A stretch of 35,274 bases of DNA from JBOGWA01 sp050693155. GTDB taxonomy: Bacteria; Actinomycetota; UBA4738; CALAEC01. Below, in pieces: positions 7,693 through 14,539 of this stretch (within the stretch, counting starts at the first letter, position 1; every line of letters starts with the position of its first letter). The translations under genes were made by a program, and so were the position numbers. A model generated the notes under the pieces. That model made no database searches. It saw nothing but the letters and a program-made list of their open reading frames with translations, and was not told the origin of the DNA. The stretch is taken from contig JBOGWA010000010.1 of assembly GCA_050693155.1 (NCBI GenBank), positions 1 through 35,274 of the forward strand. Reading direction: 5' to 3'.

Positions 7693-9207
7693 TTATCCGG
7701 CGGCCCTGACGATCTCTGGCTCGAGGTCCGGGTACGTCTCGAGGAATTCCGCCCGCTCCGCCTTGAACCGCCCGACGAGCTCCTCGTATTCGCCTTGCCG
7801 CCCCTGCCCCTCGTAGAGGCGCTGCGGCTGGATCAGCTCCGGATCGTCGATGCCGGGGACCGATTCCGCGATCTCGTAGCCGAAGTCGGCGTCCTCGGTG
7901 AATCGGACCGACCCTTCGGCGATCGCCTTCACGATCGCGGAGGAGTGCGGAATCTTCACCTTTTTCGAGCGCTCGTCGTCTTCGCGACCTCCGACCCGGC
8001 CGGTGTTCATCAGGTACACCTCCATCGGATGCCGCTCGAGCAGCTCGAGGAACCGGTTCCCTTGCTGCTCGTGGCGAAGGGGGAAGAACGGGTTCGTCCC
8101 CGGCACTCGAAGGAACTTCCCCTCCTCCGCCTTGCCACCTGCCGACGTGCCCGTCGTCTCGCCAAGCATGAAGTACGCGGCGGCCTGGGTCCGATCGAGA
8201 CGCGCCACGGCCGGAATGATGTTCTCGTTCCAGTTCAGGATCAGCAGGTGGTCGACGCGGGCAAGGTCGCGCGCGTCCTTGAAGCTGCCCAGGTCCGCGA
8301 GCTCGAACACCGCCCGCCCGTTCTTCGTGTAGGAGGTCTCGAAGAAGTTCACGTTCCCCGCGTCGTTTTGATAGACGTTCTCGAGGTAGGCGCTCGGCTT
8401 CGCCACCGCGCTGTAGATGTTCGGCTCGAAGTCGGGGTCCAGCGAGAACGTTTTTGCGAAGCACCCGTTCTCCGACGCCTGGACGGTGCCGTCGGGCATG
8501 AGCGCCACGAAGTCGTCCTGGACGGGGAGCGAGTCGTTCTGGGTCGTGAACGTCGTCGTCGTCTTTCCCGTCCCGGAGAGCCCGATGATGAGGAACACTT
8601 TCTCGCCGCCGCCCGTGGGAACGGACTTGCAGCCGGCATGAAGGCCCAGGCCGCCACGCTCGTAGACGATTCGGTTCCACATCCGCAGGCCGCCCTTTTT
8701 CGACTCCCCGAAGTAGTCGGAGTTCAGTACGCGGGTAACGCCGTTCTCGAGATCCACGGCGATCACCCGATCATCGGGGTACCCGGACGCCGCCAGGTTG
8801 GGGCTGTAGATCACCTGAACCTCGGGATCGGCGGCGCCGCCCGCGTAGTAGAGCTTTTGTTGCATCCCGGCGATGTTGGCGTTCGCCTTCTCGATGGTGA
8901 GACGAGCAGGGGTTCGGAAGCCCTCGACGTTTCCGATGAAGCCGTCGACCACCACGACGTCTTGCTCCGCGAGGTATTCGTCCTGAAGCTTCCCGAGCCG
9001 ATCAAACTCCTCTCGGGTGATCGTCTTGCCGCTCGTGACCTCCGGATCGTCCGTGACGATGAAGGTGCTTCCGGCGCTTCGTGAGGTCACGCGCGTCTGG
9101 ATGTTGACGTTGCCGAAGGTAGTCAGGCTACAGCCGGGCATCTCTTCCGTGAATTTCCGCAGCTCCTCCGGCGTCGGGTTCTCGACGATCGTCTTGGCGC
9201 GAATCAT
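7693..9207 (-). CDS. pckA: Phosphoenolpyruvate carboxykinase (ATP type), divergent
   Basis: 504 residues. It interconverts oxaloacetate plus ATP with phosphoenolpyruvate, CO2 and ADP, and so feeds gluconeogenesis. The nucleotide loop GLSGTGKTT is at 209-217. Metal and substrate ligands are recognisable: Lys170-Lys171, His190, Asp231-Asp232, the GCFAKT segment (248-253) and Arg298. Around these, the sequence differs from the usual bacterial enzyme: the DDEHGW-type kinase-2 box reads VQDDFVAL and the first arginine loop reads TSRSAG. The start is taken as ATG 9207 (MIRAKTIV). An upstream in-frame start at 9291 would run back through the dodecin gene. It lies 10 nt downstream of the dodecin stop, so the two are probably co-transcribed, with weak ribosome binding for pckA. 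Confidence 0.88.
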   Translation of the reverse strand: MIRAKTIVENPTPEELRKFTEEMPGCSLTTFGNVNIQTRVTSRSAGSTFIVTDDPEVTSGKTITREEFDRLGKLQDEYLAEQDVVVVDGFIGNVEGFRTPARLTIEKANANIAGMQQKLYYAGGAADPEVQVIYSPNLAASGYPDDRVIAVDLENGVTRVLNSDYFGESKKGGLRMWNRIVYERGGLGLHAGCKSVPTGGGEKVFLIIGLSGTGKTTTTFTTQNDSLPVQDDFVALMPDGTVQASENGCFAKTFSLDPDFEPNIYSAVAKPSAYLENVYQNDAGNVNFFETSYTKNGRAVFELADLGSFKDARDLARVDHLLILNWNENIIPAVARLDRTQAAAYFMLGETTGTSAGGKAEEGKFLRVPGTNPFFPLRHEQQGNRFLELLERHPMEVYLMNTGRVGGREDDERSKKVKIPHSSAIVKAIAEGSVRFTEDADFGYEIAESVPGIDDPELIQPQRLYEGQGRQGEYEELVGRFKAERAEFLETYPDLEPEIVRAAG

Positions 9208-9217
9208 GGGGTCAAGC

Positions 9218-9427
9218 CTAGCGATCCTGCTCCATGACGAAGAACAGCCGAACCTGTGTGCGGTACCGGACGATGTCCTTTCCCTCGACATCGGTCGAGG
9301 TGGCGATGATCTCCATCCGGTTGATCTGGCGGATCGTCTTCGCTGCCTCCTTCAGCGCCTCTTTGGCTGCGTCGCCCCATGAAGCCTCCGAGACGCCTTC
9401 GAGATCGATTGTGTTGATAACCGGCAC
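9218..9427 (-). CDS. Dodecin, flavin-storage protein
   Basis: 69 residues, the normal size for dodecin, a dodecameric cage that binds and buffers flavins in the cytoplasm. The sequence PVINTIDLEGVS, then SWGDAAKEAL with the flavin-stacking Trp17, and a final beta hairpin ending VRLFFVMEQDR fit the family throughout. GTG at 9427 has GGAGG 9 nt upstream. Longer in-frame readings run into the divergent thiL gene and are not used. Its stop is 10 nt before the pckA start. Confidence 0.93.
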   Translation of the reverse strand: MPVINTIDLEGVSEASWGDAAKEALKEAAKTIRQINRMEIIATSTDVEGKDIVRYRTQVRLFFVMEQDR

Positions 9428-9459
9428 GCGACTTCGCCTCCTTCGTCCGAGGTCCCGTG

Positions 9460-9466
9460 GATTATC
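9460..9466. promoter_or_regulatory. Symmetric -10 element between dodecin and thiL
   Basis: GATTATC gives GATAAT on the minus strand (9466-9461), five of six bases to TATAAT, serving dodecin with a leader of about 27 nt that contains its GGAGG. On the plus strand GATTAT (9460-9465) would start transcription near 9472, just before thiL codon 5. No clear -35 is seen. Confidence 0.45.
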
Positions 9467-10495
9467 GTGGACGAGAACGTGCAAGGGAAAGCCGCTGCGA
9501 GGCTGAGCGAGACCGATCTCGTGCGCGCGATTCGGCGCGTGCTTTCGGGCGATGCGCCGGGGGTCGTCGTCGGGGTGGGGGACGATGCCGCCGTCGTCGA
9601 GCCCGGCGAGCACCAGCTCGTCCTGTCTGCGGACCCGCTCGTCGAGGGGGTCCACTTCCGCCTCGAGACGACGTCGGCGCACAATCTGGGCCATAAGGCC
9701 ATTTCGGTCAATGTGTCTGATCTGGCTGCCATGGGGGCGAGCCCGCGGTATGCGCTCGTCTGCATCGCGGTGCCGCGCGAGACCGAGCCCTCCTGGATCA
9801 TGGGGTTCTACGGAGGCGTACGGGAGGCGGCCGACGAATACGGGCTCGGCGTCGTCGGCGGCGATACCTCTCGGGCCGAACGGGTCTTCATCGCGCCGTT
9901 TGTCGTCGGCGCCGTCGGGGTCGGCCGGGCCGTGACGCGGAGAGGTGCGCGCCCGGGGGATCGTCTCGTCGTGACGGGATCGCTCGGCGCCGCGGCGGGA
10001 GGACTTCGGCTCACGCAGGCGGCAACCCGCGAGGTGCGCGCCGCTCTGGCCACCGATTGGGAGCGCCAGCTGGTTGCCGCGTACGAACGGCCGTCTGCCC
10101 GCGTCGGCGAAGGGCAAATCCTCGCGCGCGTGGGAGCCACCGCGATGATGGACATCTCCGATGGGCTCGCGCTCGACCTCTCGCGACTCTGCGAGGAGAG
10201 CGGCATCGGAGCGCGGATCCAGCTAATGGCCGTTCCGGTCTCGCAGGCGATGAGCGAGCTGGCGCGTTTGCTCAAGATCGACCCGCTCGATCTCGCGCTC
10301 CATGGGGGTGAGGACTACGAGCTGCTGGCGGCCGTTCCACCGGAGGCCGTGGAGGAGGCGCGCGTCCGCTTGAAGGAGAGCCTCGGCACCCCGCTCACCG
10401 AGATCGGTGAGATCGCCGATGGGGCCGTCGTCGCGGTCGATGCCGACGGCGTGCAGCGGATTCTCGAGCCGAGAGGCTGGGACCACTTTGCCTGA
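9467..10495 (+). CDS. thiL: Thiamine-monophosphate kinase
   Basis: 342 residues. It phosphorylates thiamine monophosphate to thiamine pyrophosphate with ATP in the cytoplasm. It is a member of the PurM/ThiL ATP-binding fold. Motifs are GVGDDAAVV, SADPLVEGVHF, GGDTSRAERVF, MDISDGLALDLSRL and GGEDYELL, all with the Asp residues that hold Mg-ATP. The start could be GTG 9467 or, four codons on, GTG 9479. Neither has a clear ribosome site. The predicted plus-strand transcript start near 9472 would favour 9479. It is followed at once by thiD. Confidence 0.93.
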   Translation: MDENVQGKAAARLSETDLVRAIRRVLSGDAPGVVVGVGDDAAVVEPGEHQLVLSADPLVEGVHFRLETTSAHNLGHKAISVNVSDLAAMGASPRYALVCIAVPRETEPSWIMGFYGGVREAADEYGLGVVGGDTSRAERVFIAPFVVGAVGVGRAVTRRGARPGDRLVVTGSLGAAAGGLRLTQAATREVRAALATDWERQLVAAYERPSARVGEGQILARVGATAMMDISDGLALDLSRLCEESGIGARIQLMAVPVSQAMSELARLLKIDPLDLALHGGEDYELLAAVPPEAVEEARVRLKESLGTPLTEIGEIADGAVVAVDADGVQRILEPRGWDHFA

Positions 10496-10499
10496 ACCC

Positions 10500-11303
10500 G
10501 TGCCGACTGCGCTCACGATCGCCGGGTCGGACTCCGGCGGTGGGGCCGGGATCCAGGCCGATCTCAAGACGTTTCAGGCGCTCGGGGTGTTCGGGATGAC
10601 GGCCATCACCGCCGTTACCGTGCAGAACACGAAGGGCGTGAGCGGCTACGAGGAGATCCCGGCGGACGCCGTCGCCGAGCAGATCCGTGCCGTCGCCACC
10701 GACATCGGAGTGGACGCCGCCAAGACCGGCATGCTGGCGTCAGCGCCGATCATCCACTCCGTCGCCGAGACGGTGGCCGAGTCGCAGATACCGAACCTCG
10801 TCGTGGATCCCGTGTTCGTGTCCAAGCACGGGCACCCGTTGCTTCGGGACGATGCGGTGGAGGTCCTCCGGGCGGAGATTCTGCCTCTGGCGGTTCTGGT
10901 CACGCCGAATATCCCGGAGGCGAGCGGTCTCGCCGGTTTTCCGGTGCAGACGCCGACGGACATGGAGCGCGCCGGGCTGGCGATTCTCGAGCTCGGACCG
11001 CGCGCCGTTCTTGTCAAAGGGGGGCACCTCGAGGAGGGTGACGCCACGGATCTGCTCGTCACGGCCGACGGTGTTCAGCCGATCTCCGCCGAACGCATAC
11101 ACACCCCCAACACCCACGGCACCGGATGCGTCCTTTCAGCAGCGATAGCCGGGCGCCTCGCTCTTGGGGACGAGCTCGTTGACGCCGTTCGGAAGGGGAA
11201 GCTCTTCGTAACGGAGGCGATCCGCGCGGCTCTTCCGATTGGGCAGGGCATCGGCCCAGTCAACCCGTCCTGGGGACTGAAGTTGTGGGGGGTTGGGGGG
11301 TAG
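10500..11303 (+). CDS. thiD: Hydroxymethylpyrimidine/phosphomethylpyrimidine kinase
   Basis: 267 residues of the ribokinase fold. It phosphorylates HMP and HMP-phosphate to HMP-PP in thiamine synthesis. The N-terminus TALTIAGSDSGGGAGIQAD is typical, PNIPEASGL and VLVKGGHL follow, and the anion hole with catalytic Cys is in NTHGTGCVLSAA. GTG 10500 gives the usual N-terminal length. A TTG at 10488 overlapping the thiL stop is an alternative with GAGAGG 11 nt upstream. With thiL it makes a two-gene thiamine unit. No other thi genes are in the window. The stop is 6 nt from the convergent rpmB stop. Confidence 0.93.
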   Translation: MPTALTIAGSDSGGGAGIQADLKTFQALGVFGMTAITAVTVQNTKGVSGYEEIPADAVAEQIRAVATDIGVDAAKTGMLASAPIIHSVAETVAESQIPNLVVDPVFVSKHGHPLLRDDAVEVLRAEILPLAVLVTPNIPEASGLAGFPVQTPTDMERAGLAILELGPRAVLVKGGHLEEGDATDLLVTADGVQPISAERIHTPNTHGTGCVLSAAIAGRLALGDELVDAVRKGKLFVTEAIRAALPIGQGIGPVNPSWGLKLWGVGG

Positions 11304-11309
11304 CGAAGG

Positions 11310-11501
11310 TTAGATGGCGCGCTGGACGCGGCCACCCTTGATGCACTTTGTGCAAACGTTGATGCGGCGGGGTGCACCGTTGACGAGCGCCCGGACGCGC
11401 TGGATGTTCGGCAACCACTGACGCTTCGATCGCCGGTGGGAGTGGCTCACCTTCATGCCGAAACCGGGTGAGCGGCCACAGAGCTCGCAGACGCCTGCCA
11501 T
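11310..11501 (-). CDS. rpmB: Large ribosomal subunit protein L28 (zinc-binding form)
   Basis: 63 residues, full length for bacterial L28. It has two CxxC pairs, CELC near the start and CTKC near the end, so this is the zinc-ribbon (C+) form rather than the cysteine-free copy made under zinc limitation. VSHSHRRSKRQWLPN is the conserved rRNA-binding stretch. It lies 28 nt downstream of mscS on the same strand and may have its own promoter: TACCAT at 11516-11511 is 9 nt before the ATG, and no Shine-Dalgarno sequence is evident. In many bacteria rpmB sits head-to-tail before the fakA-like gene; here it is on the other strand. Confidence 0.96.
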   Translation of the reverse strand: MAGVCELCGRSPGFGMKVSHSHRRSKRQWLPNIQRVRALVNGAPRRINVCTKCIKGGRVQRAI

Positions 11502-11510
11502 CGCTCGCGC

Positions 11511-11516
11511 ATGGTA
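11511..11516 (-). promoter_or_regulatory. Possible -10 element for rpmB
   Basis: TACCAT (TANNNT pattern) on the minus strand, 9 nt before the rpmB ATG, giving a leader of only about 2 nt. No -35 recognised. Confidence 0.35.
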
Positions 11517-11528
11517 GCAGTCGAACAG

Positions 11529-12137
11529 CTAACGAGATCTGGAGGTCGAGGTTCGGCCGGGGCGTTTCCGGCGCTTGGCCTTCGTCGCTCGGGTCTTGTT
11601 CCCGACGATCTGGATGCTCCCGTTCGGGACGAAGTGGAGGGTTCCGTCGCGGGCCCGGACCGTCGTGACCCGGAGGGTGAGTCCCTCCACCGTGCCCGAG
11701 ACTTTCGCATCGGCCGTCACCATCTCGACTTCGTCTCCGAGAAAGAACTGGCCCTCGACGAGGATGAACGCGCCCGAGATCACGTCACGCACGAGCGTCT
11801 GGGCGCCGAAGCCGACGGCAAGTCCGGCGATGCCGGCCCCCGCGATCAGCGGGGCGAGGTTGACGCCCACTTCCCCAAGAGCGGCGAGCACGGCGATCGT
11901 CCAGATGATGAGCCGGATCGTGCGCGACGCCACGAGACCCAACGTCGTCGCCCGCTGGGCGCTGCCGACGCGGGCAAGCCCGGGAACCCGCTTCATCTTC
12001 CTCATGGCGCGGCGGGCAGTGAAGCGACCGACCTCGGAGACGAGAACCGCCACGACGAGGATGCTCGCGATGCGAATGCCGTGGCTCAGGAGCCAATCGC
12101 GGGAAACGATCTCGACGTGACTGGCGACGATGCCCAT
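11529..12137 (-). CDS. Short MscS-type mechanosensitive channel
   Basis: 202 residues. After a membrane segment (about 18-36) and a second near 74-90 comes the pore helix region with the Ala/Gly pattern LIAGAGIAGLAVGFGAQ (about 97-113), then the beta domain including VPNGSI. The chain stops right after the beta domain with a basic tail (KAKRRKRPGR), so the C-terminal alpha/beta vestibule of full MscS is missing. Only 27 nt lie before rpmB, leaving no room for it. ATG 12137 overlaps the spoIID stop by one base (TGATG). The expected role is relief of turgor after osmotic downshock, at the inner membrane. Confidence 0.85.
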   Translation of the reverse strand: MGIVASHVEIVSRDWLLSHGIRIASILVVAVLVSEVGRFTARRAMRKMKRVPGLARVGSAQRATTLGLVASRTIRLIIWTIAVLAALGEVGVNLAPLIAGAGIAGLAVGFGAQTLVRDVISGAFILVEGQFFLGDEVEMVTADAKVSGTVEGLTLRVTTVRARDGTLHFVPNGSIQIVGNKTRATKAKRRKRPGRTSTSRSR

Positions 12138-13846
12138 CAGCGAGTATGCAAGCGCCTTCCTCGCCGTGCGGCAAACGCGACTGCCAGGAGCAGCGCGACA
12201 CCGCCGGCCAGAATGGCGATGTACGGCAGCGACAGGCCGTCTTCGGGAGCCGGAAGCGCCTGCTCGCCGGGAGTCGGCGAAGGGGACGGTCCGGGCGTCG
12301 GGCCCGCGGAGAGCAACTCGACCCGTCGAAGCGGCGTGCGAACCGTGTCGACTCCGTCGCTCGCGACCGCGCGGAATCGGTACGGGCCGGGCTCCAGGTT
12401 CGGAACGGGGACCGCTGCGCGATGGTCCCCTGATCCGTACGGGCGCGCGCGACTCTCGAAGACGGTTTCCCCTTCTCGGAAGAACTCGAAGTGCACGCTG
12501 GCGGTTGTCGGAAGCGAGAGCCGGATCCGAAACGGCTCGGCTGGGTCGATCCTCGGCGTCGAGCGAATTGCGGGGGGTTCGAGCAGGGGTGGCGGAGCGT
12601 TTCCATGTCGAAGGTGCAGTCGCTGTCCGCCGGTCACGCTCCAGGGCGCGCGTGGGATGTGCACCCGCGTCGGGAACCTGCTCGTTCCCGGAAACCGAAC
12701 GCGGCCTTCCCCCGACGGCACGATCTTCAAGCTCTGGAGTCCTTCGGCGACCAGGATGCGGATCGAACCCGGTGTCGTCACCGCTTGGGGGCGAAGGCCC
12801 CCGTAGTAGGCCCCGAGGATCTGGTCGTAGCGGAGACCTCGGTCGGCCTTTCCTTTCGCTCCCCACTGCACCATCCCGACCCCATGGCCCCATCCGCGCC
12901 CTTGAAGGACAAGTCGCTCGCCGTCCTGACGTGCTCGGTACCAGACCGACGGCACCGTTTGTGGGAGGCGATAGCCGCCGGGCTCGCTCCCGGGATACCG
13001 ACCGGGCTCGAGACAGGATGCTTCCTCGTTGAGCACGCCTCTGAGATCACTCCGGGTGAGCACGATCCGTCCACCGCCTTCGATCACGATCCGGTCGCCG
13101 CGTTGCTCGATCTGTTGGATCGGACCGCCCGGCGCGCGTCCGGACGCCGCCAGGAACCGGCGGAGATCAGCTAAGGGGAACGTGGCGGTCCACTGCGAGA
13201 GCGGCGACTCGCCGTCGTCACGCTCGCGGATTTCGCGAAGATACGGGAGAGGAGCGCCGCCGAAGACCTCTTGGTTCCCGTACGTCCGTCCGTTCGAAGT
13301 CGAGAAGTAGAAGGTGGTCGCCGGGCTCCCTTCATGGAGCAGGGCTTGCCCGGTCGTCGCTTCCACGGCGCGGACCCAGCGATTGCCCCAGGGCCCTCCC
13401 TCAACGCCGACGCCCCGGTACACCTGACACGCGTCGGTTGCACATAGGTCGTACCCGGTTGGCGAACGCTGGTCGGGAAACCGGCTGAGCGCATACGTTC
13501 GCGCGGCAACGACCTGTGCTTTCAGGGCCTCCATCGGCCAATCGCGCGGGACTTCGGCGATTCCTTTCAGATAGTCCTCGAAATCCAATTCGGCGATGAC
13601 GAAGAGCGACCCGTCGGCGTCTCGGCCGACCTCGATCGTTCCTCGGTGTCGGGAGTGCAGGAGCGGCTGGTACGGATCCACGCAGCTCGACTGGACCGGC
13701 GGATAGGCGCCGTGCACGAGCAACGTCTCACCCGCTGGAGCCGTGAAGCGGACCCGGTTCGGGCTTGTCGCACCTGCAGGTCCGATCGGAGTCACGGCAA
13801 GGACGACAAGCACGGCCGCCAGCGAGAGCAGGGCGCGCAAACGCAT
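12137..13846 (-). CDS. SpoIID/LytB-domain cell-wall protein
   Basis: 569 residues. Signal peptide or anchor (RALLSLAAVLVVLAV), then the SpoIID/LytB domain with IAEVPRDWPMEALKAQVVAA, which carries the catalytic-type Glu, and GRGWGHGVGMVQWGAKG near residue 330. C-terminal Ig-like segments follow, then a Pro/Ser-rich stretch and a final membrane helix with a basic end. SpoIID proteins are lytic transglycosylases acting on stem-less peptidoglycan; non-sporulating actinomycetes carry such paralogues, so this does not imply sporulation. ATG 13846 sits 6 nt after a TAAGTT -10-like hexamer and has no ribosome site. GTG 13852 is the alternative. Confidence 0.88.
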   Translation of the reverse strand: MRLRALLSLAAVLVVLAVTPIGPAGATSPNRVRFTAPAGETLLVHGAYPPVQSSCVDPYQPLLHSRHRGTIEVGRDADGSLFVIAELDFEDYLKGIAEVPRDWPMEALKAQVVAARTYALSRFPDQRSPTGYDLCATDACQVYRGVGVEGGPWGNRWVRAVEATTGQALLHEGSPATTFYFSTSNGRTYGNQEVFGGAPLPYLREIRERDDGESPLSQWTATFPLADLRRFLAASGRAPGGPIQQIEQRGDRIVIEGGGRIVLTRSDLRGVLNEEASCLEPGRYPGSEPGGYRLPQTVPSVWYRARQDGERLVLQGRGWGHGVGMVQWGAKGKADRGLRYDQILGAYYGGLRPQAVTTPGSIRILVAEGLQSLKIVPSGEGRVRFPGTSRFPTRVHIPRAPWSVTGGQRLHLRHGNAPPPLLEPPAIRSTPRIDPAEPFRIRLSLPTTASVHFEFFREGETVFESRARPYGSGDHRAAVPVPNLEPGPYRFRAVASDGVDTVRTPLRRVELLSAGPTPGPSPSPTPGEQALPAPEDGLSLPYIAILAGGVALLLAVAFAARRGRRLHTR

Positions 13847-13852
13847 CTTCAC

Positions 13853-13858
13853 AACTTA
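13853..13858 (-). promoter_or_regulatory. Possible leaderless promoter for the spoIID-like gene
   Basis: TAAGTT on the minus strand fits TANNNT and lies 6 nt before ATG 13846. Five of the six spacing bases would be purine or T, with no Shine-Dalgarno sequence. The -35 match (GAGTCA, 17 bp upstream) is weak. Confidence 0.35.
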
Positions 13859-13907
13859 GGCAATGCCAGCCTGCGTGACTCGACTCCCGAATTGACGGAA
13901 CCTGAGT

Positions 13908-14498
13908 TCAGAGGACCTTGCGGATCTCCGCGCGGAGCTGCTCGGCGGTGATAACCCCGTTCCACTCGAAAACGGTCTCGCCCTCTCGATCGACGATGAA
14001 CGTCACGGGCTGGCCGATGTAGCCCAGGCCGTCACGGATCGCGCCCGGTGGGTCGAACACGCTCGGATACGGCCAGTCGAACTCGAGGATGAACTCTCGG
14101 GCCGCCTCGCGGCTGTCCAGGATGTCGACGCCCAGGAACTGGACCTCTTCCTGGAACTCGTGGGCCACCGTCGAGAGATCGGCCGCCTCGACGCGACACG
14201 GGGGGCACCACGAGCCCCAGATGTTCACCACGACGGGCGTGCCCCGGAGCTCACCGAGCAATGCCCGGTAGGTCTCGAGGTCGAACTCGGGGAGATCGAG
14301 CCGGTCCTCGGGGAGCAGCGTGGCGCCCATCATGGCCGTGGGCTTCTCGTCCGTCATGCTCTTCGGCGCCTGGGCGTCGCTGCACGAAACCAGCGCGAGC
14401 GCCGCGACCGCCCCAAGCACCACCAGCTTGCGCATGATCATCATGAAACCACGTTTCGTCATGAAACCACGTTTCGTCCGAAACTGTTCCCGGTGCAT
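13908..14498 (-). CDS. TlpA/ResA-like thioredoxin lipoprotein
   Basis: 196 residues. The hydrophobic segment VVLGAVAALALVSC ends in a lipobox (LVSC, Cys39), so it should be lipid-anchored on the outer face of the membrane. The thioredoxin domain has WGSWCPPC (Cys98, Cys101) and a cis-Pro region near GQPVTFIVD. Such proteins reduce disulfides for cytochrome c maturation or envelope proteins, and no cytochrome genes are nearby to say which. ATG 14498 has GGAGGAGG 5 nt upstream. The N-terminus before the signal carries a duplicated TKRGFM, caused by an 18 bp tandem repeat, so translation could also begin at a later Met such as MIMRKL. Confidence 0.9.
   Translation of the reverse strand: MHREQFRTKRGFMTKRGFMMIMRKLVVLGAVAALALVSCSDAQAPKSMTDEKPTAMMGATLLPEDRLDLPEFDLETYRALLGELRGTPVVVNIWGSWCPPCRVEAADLSTVAHEFQEEVQFLGVDILDSREAAREFILEFDWPYPSVFDPPGAIRDGLGYIGQPVTFIVDREGETVFEWNGVITAEQLRAEIRKVL
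14442..14477. repeat. 2 x 18 bp tandem repeat at the start of the tlpA-like gene
   Basis: Two perfect copies of CATGAAACCACGTTTCGT. Each contains the inverted repeat GAAAC-CAC-GTTTC. The duplication is in frame and adds six residues ahead of the signal peptide. Confidence 0.9.
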
Positions 14499-14512
14499 GT
14501 CATCCTCCTCCT

Positions 14513-14518
14513 TATACT
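14513..14518 (+). promoter_or_regulatory. Possible -10 element for the fakA-like operon
   Basis: TATACT, five of six bases to TATAAT, 21 nt before the fakA-like ATG. It overlaps the ribosome-site region of the divergent tlpA-like gene. The -35 region is unclear. Confidence 0.4.
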
Positions 14519-14539
14519 TCGGCACTGGGCCGACCAAAG

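Noticed and set aside
7795..9084. 429-codon plus-strand frame opposite pckA
   Set aside because: Shadow of a well-supported enzyme gene, with no recognisable fold or start signal.
9208..9291. 28-residue N-terminal extension of pckA
   Set aside because: It overlaps the dodecin coding region and adds a Ser/Arg-rich stretch foreign to the family; ATG 9207 fits.
12138..12893. Extended in-frame N-terminus of mscS reaching back into the spoIID-like gene
   Set aside because: That part is a shadow of the spoIID-like coding sequence; the channel begins at ATG 12137.
12137..13846. SpoIID as a sign of endospore formation
   Set aside because: SpoIID/LytB-domain proteins occur in many non-sporulating actinomycetes and no other sporulation genes are present.
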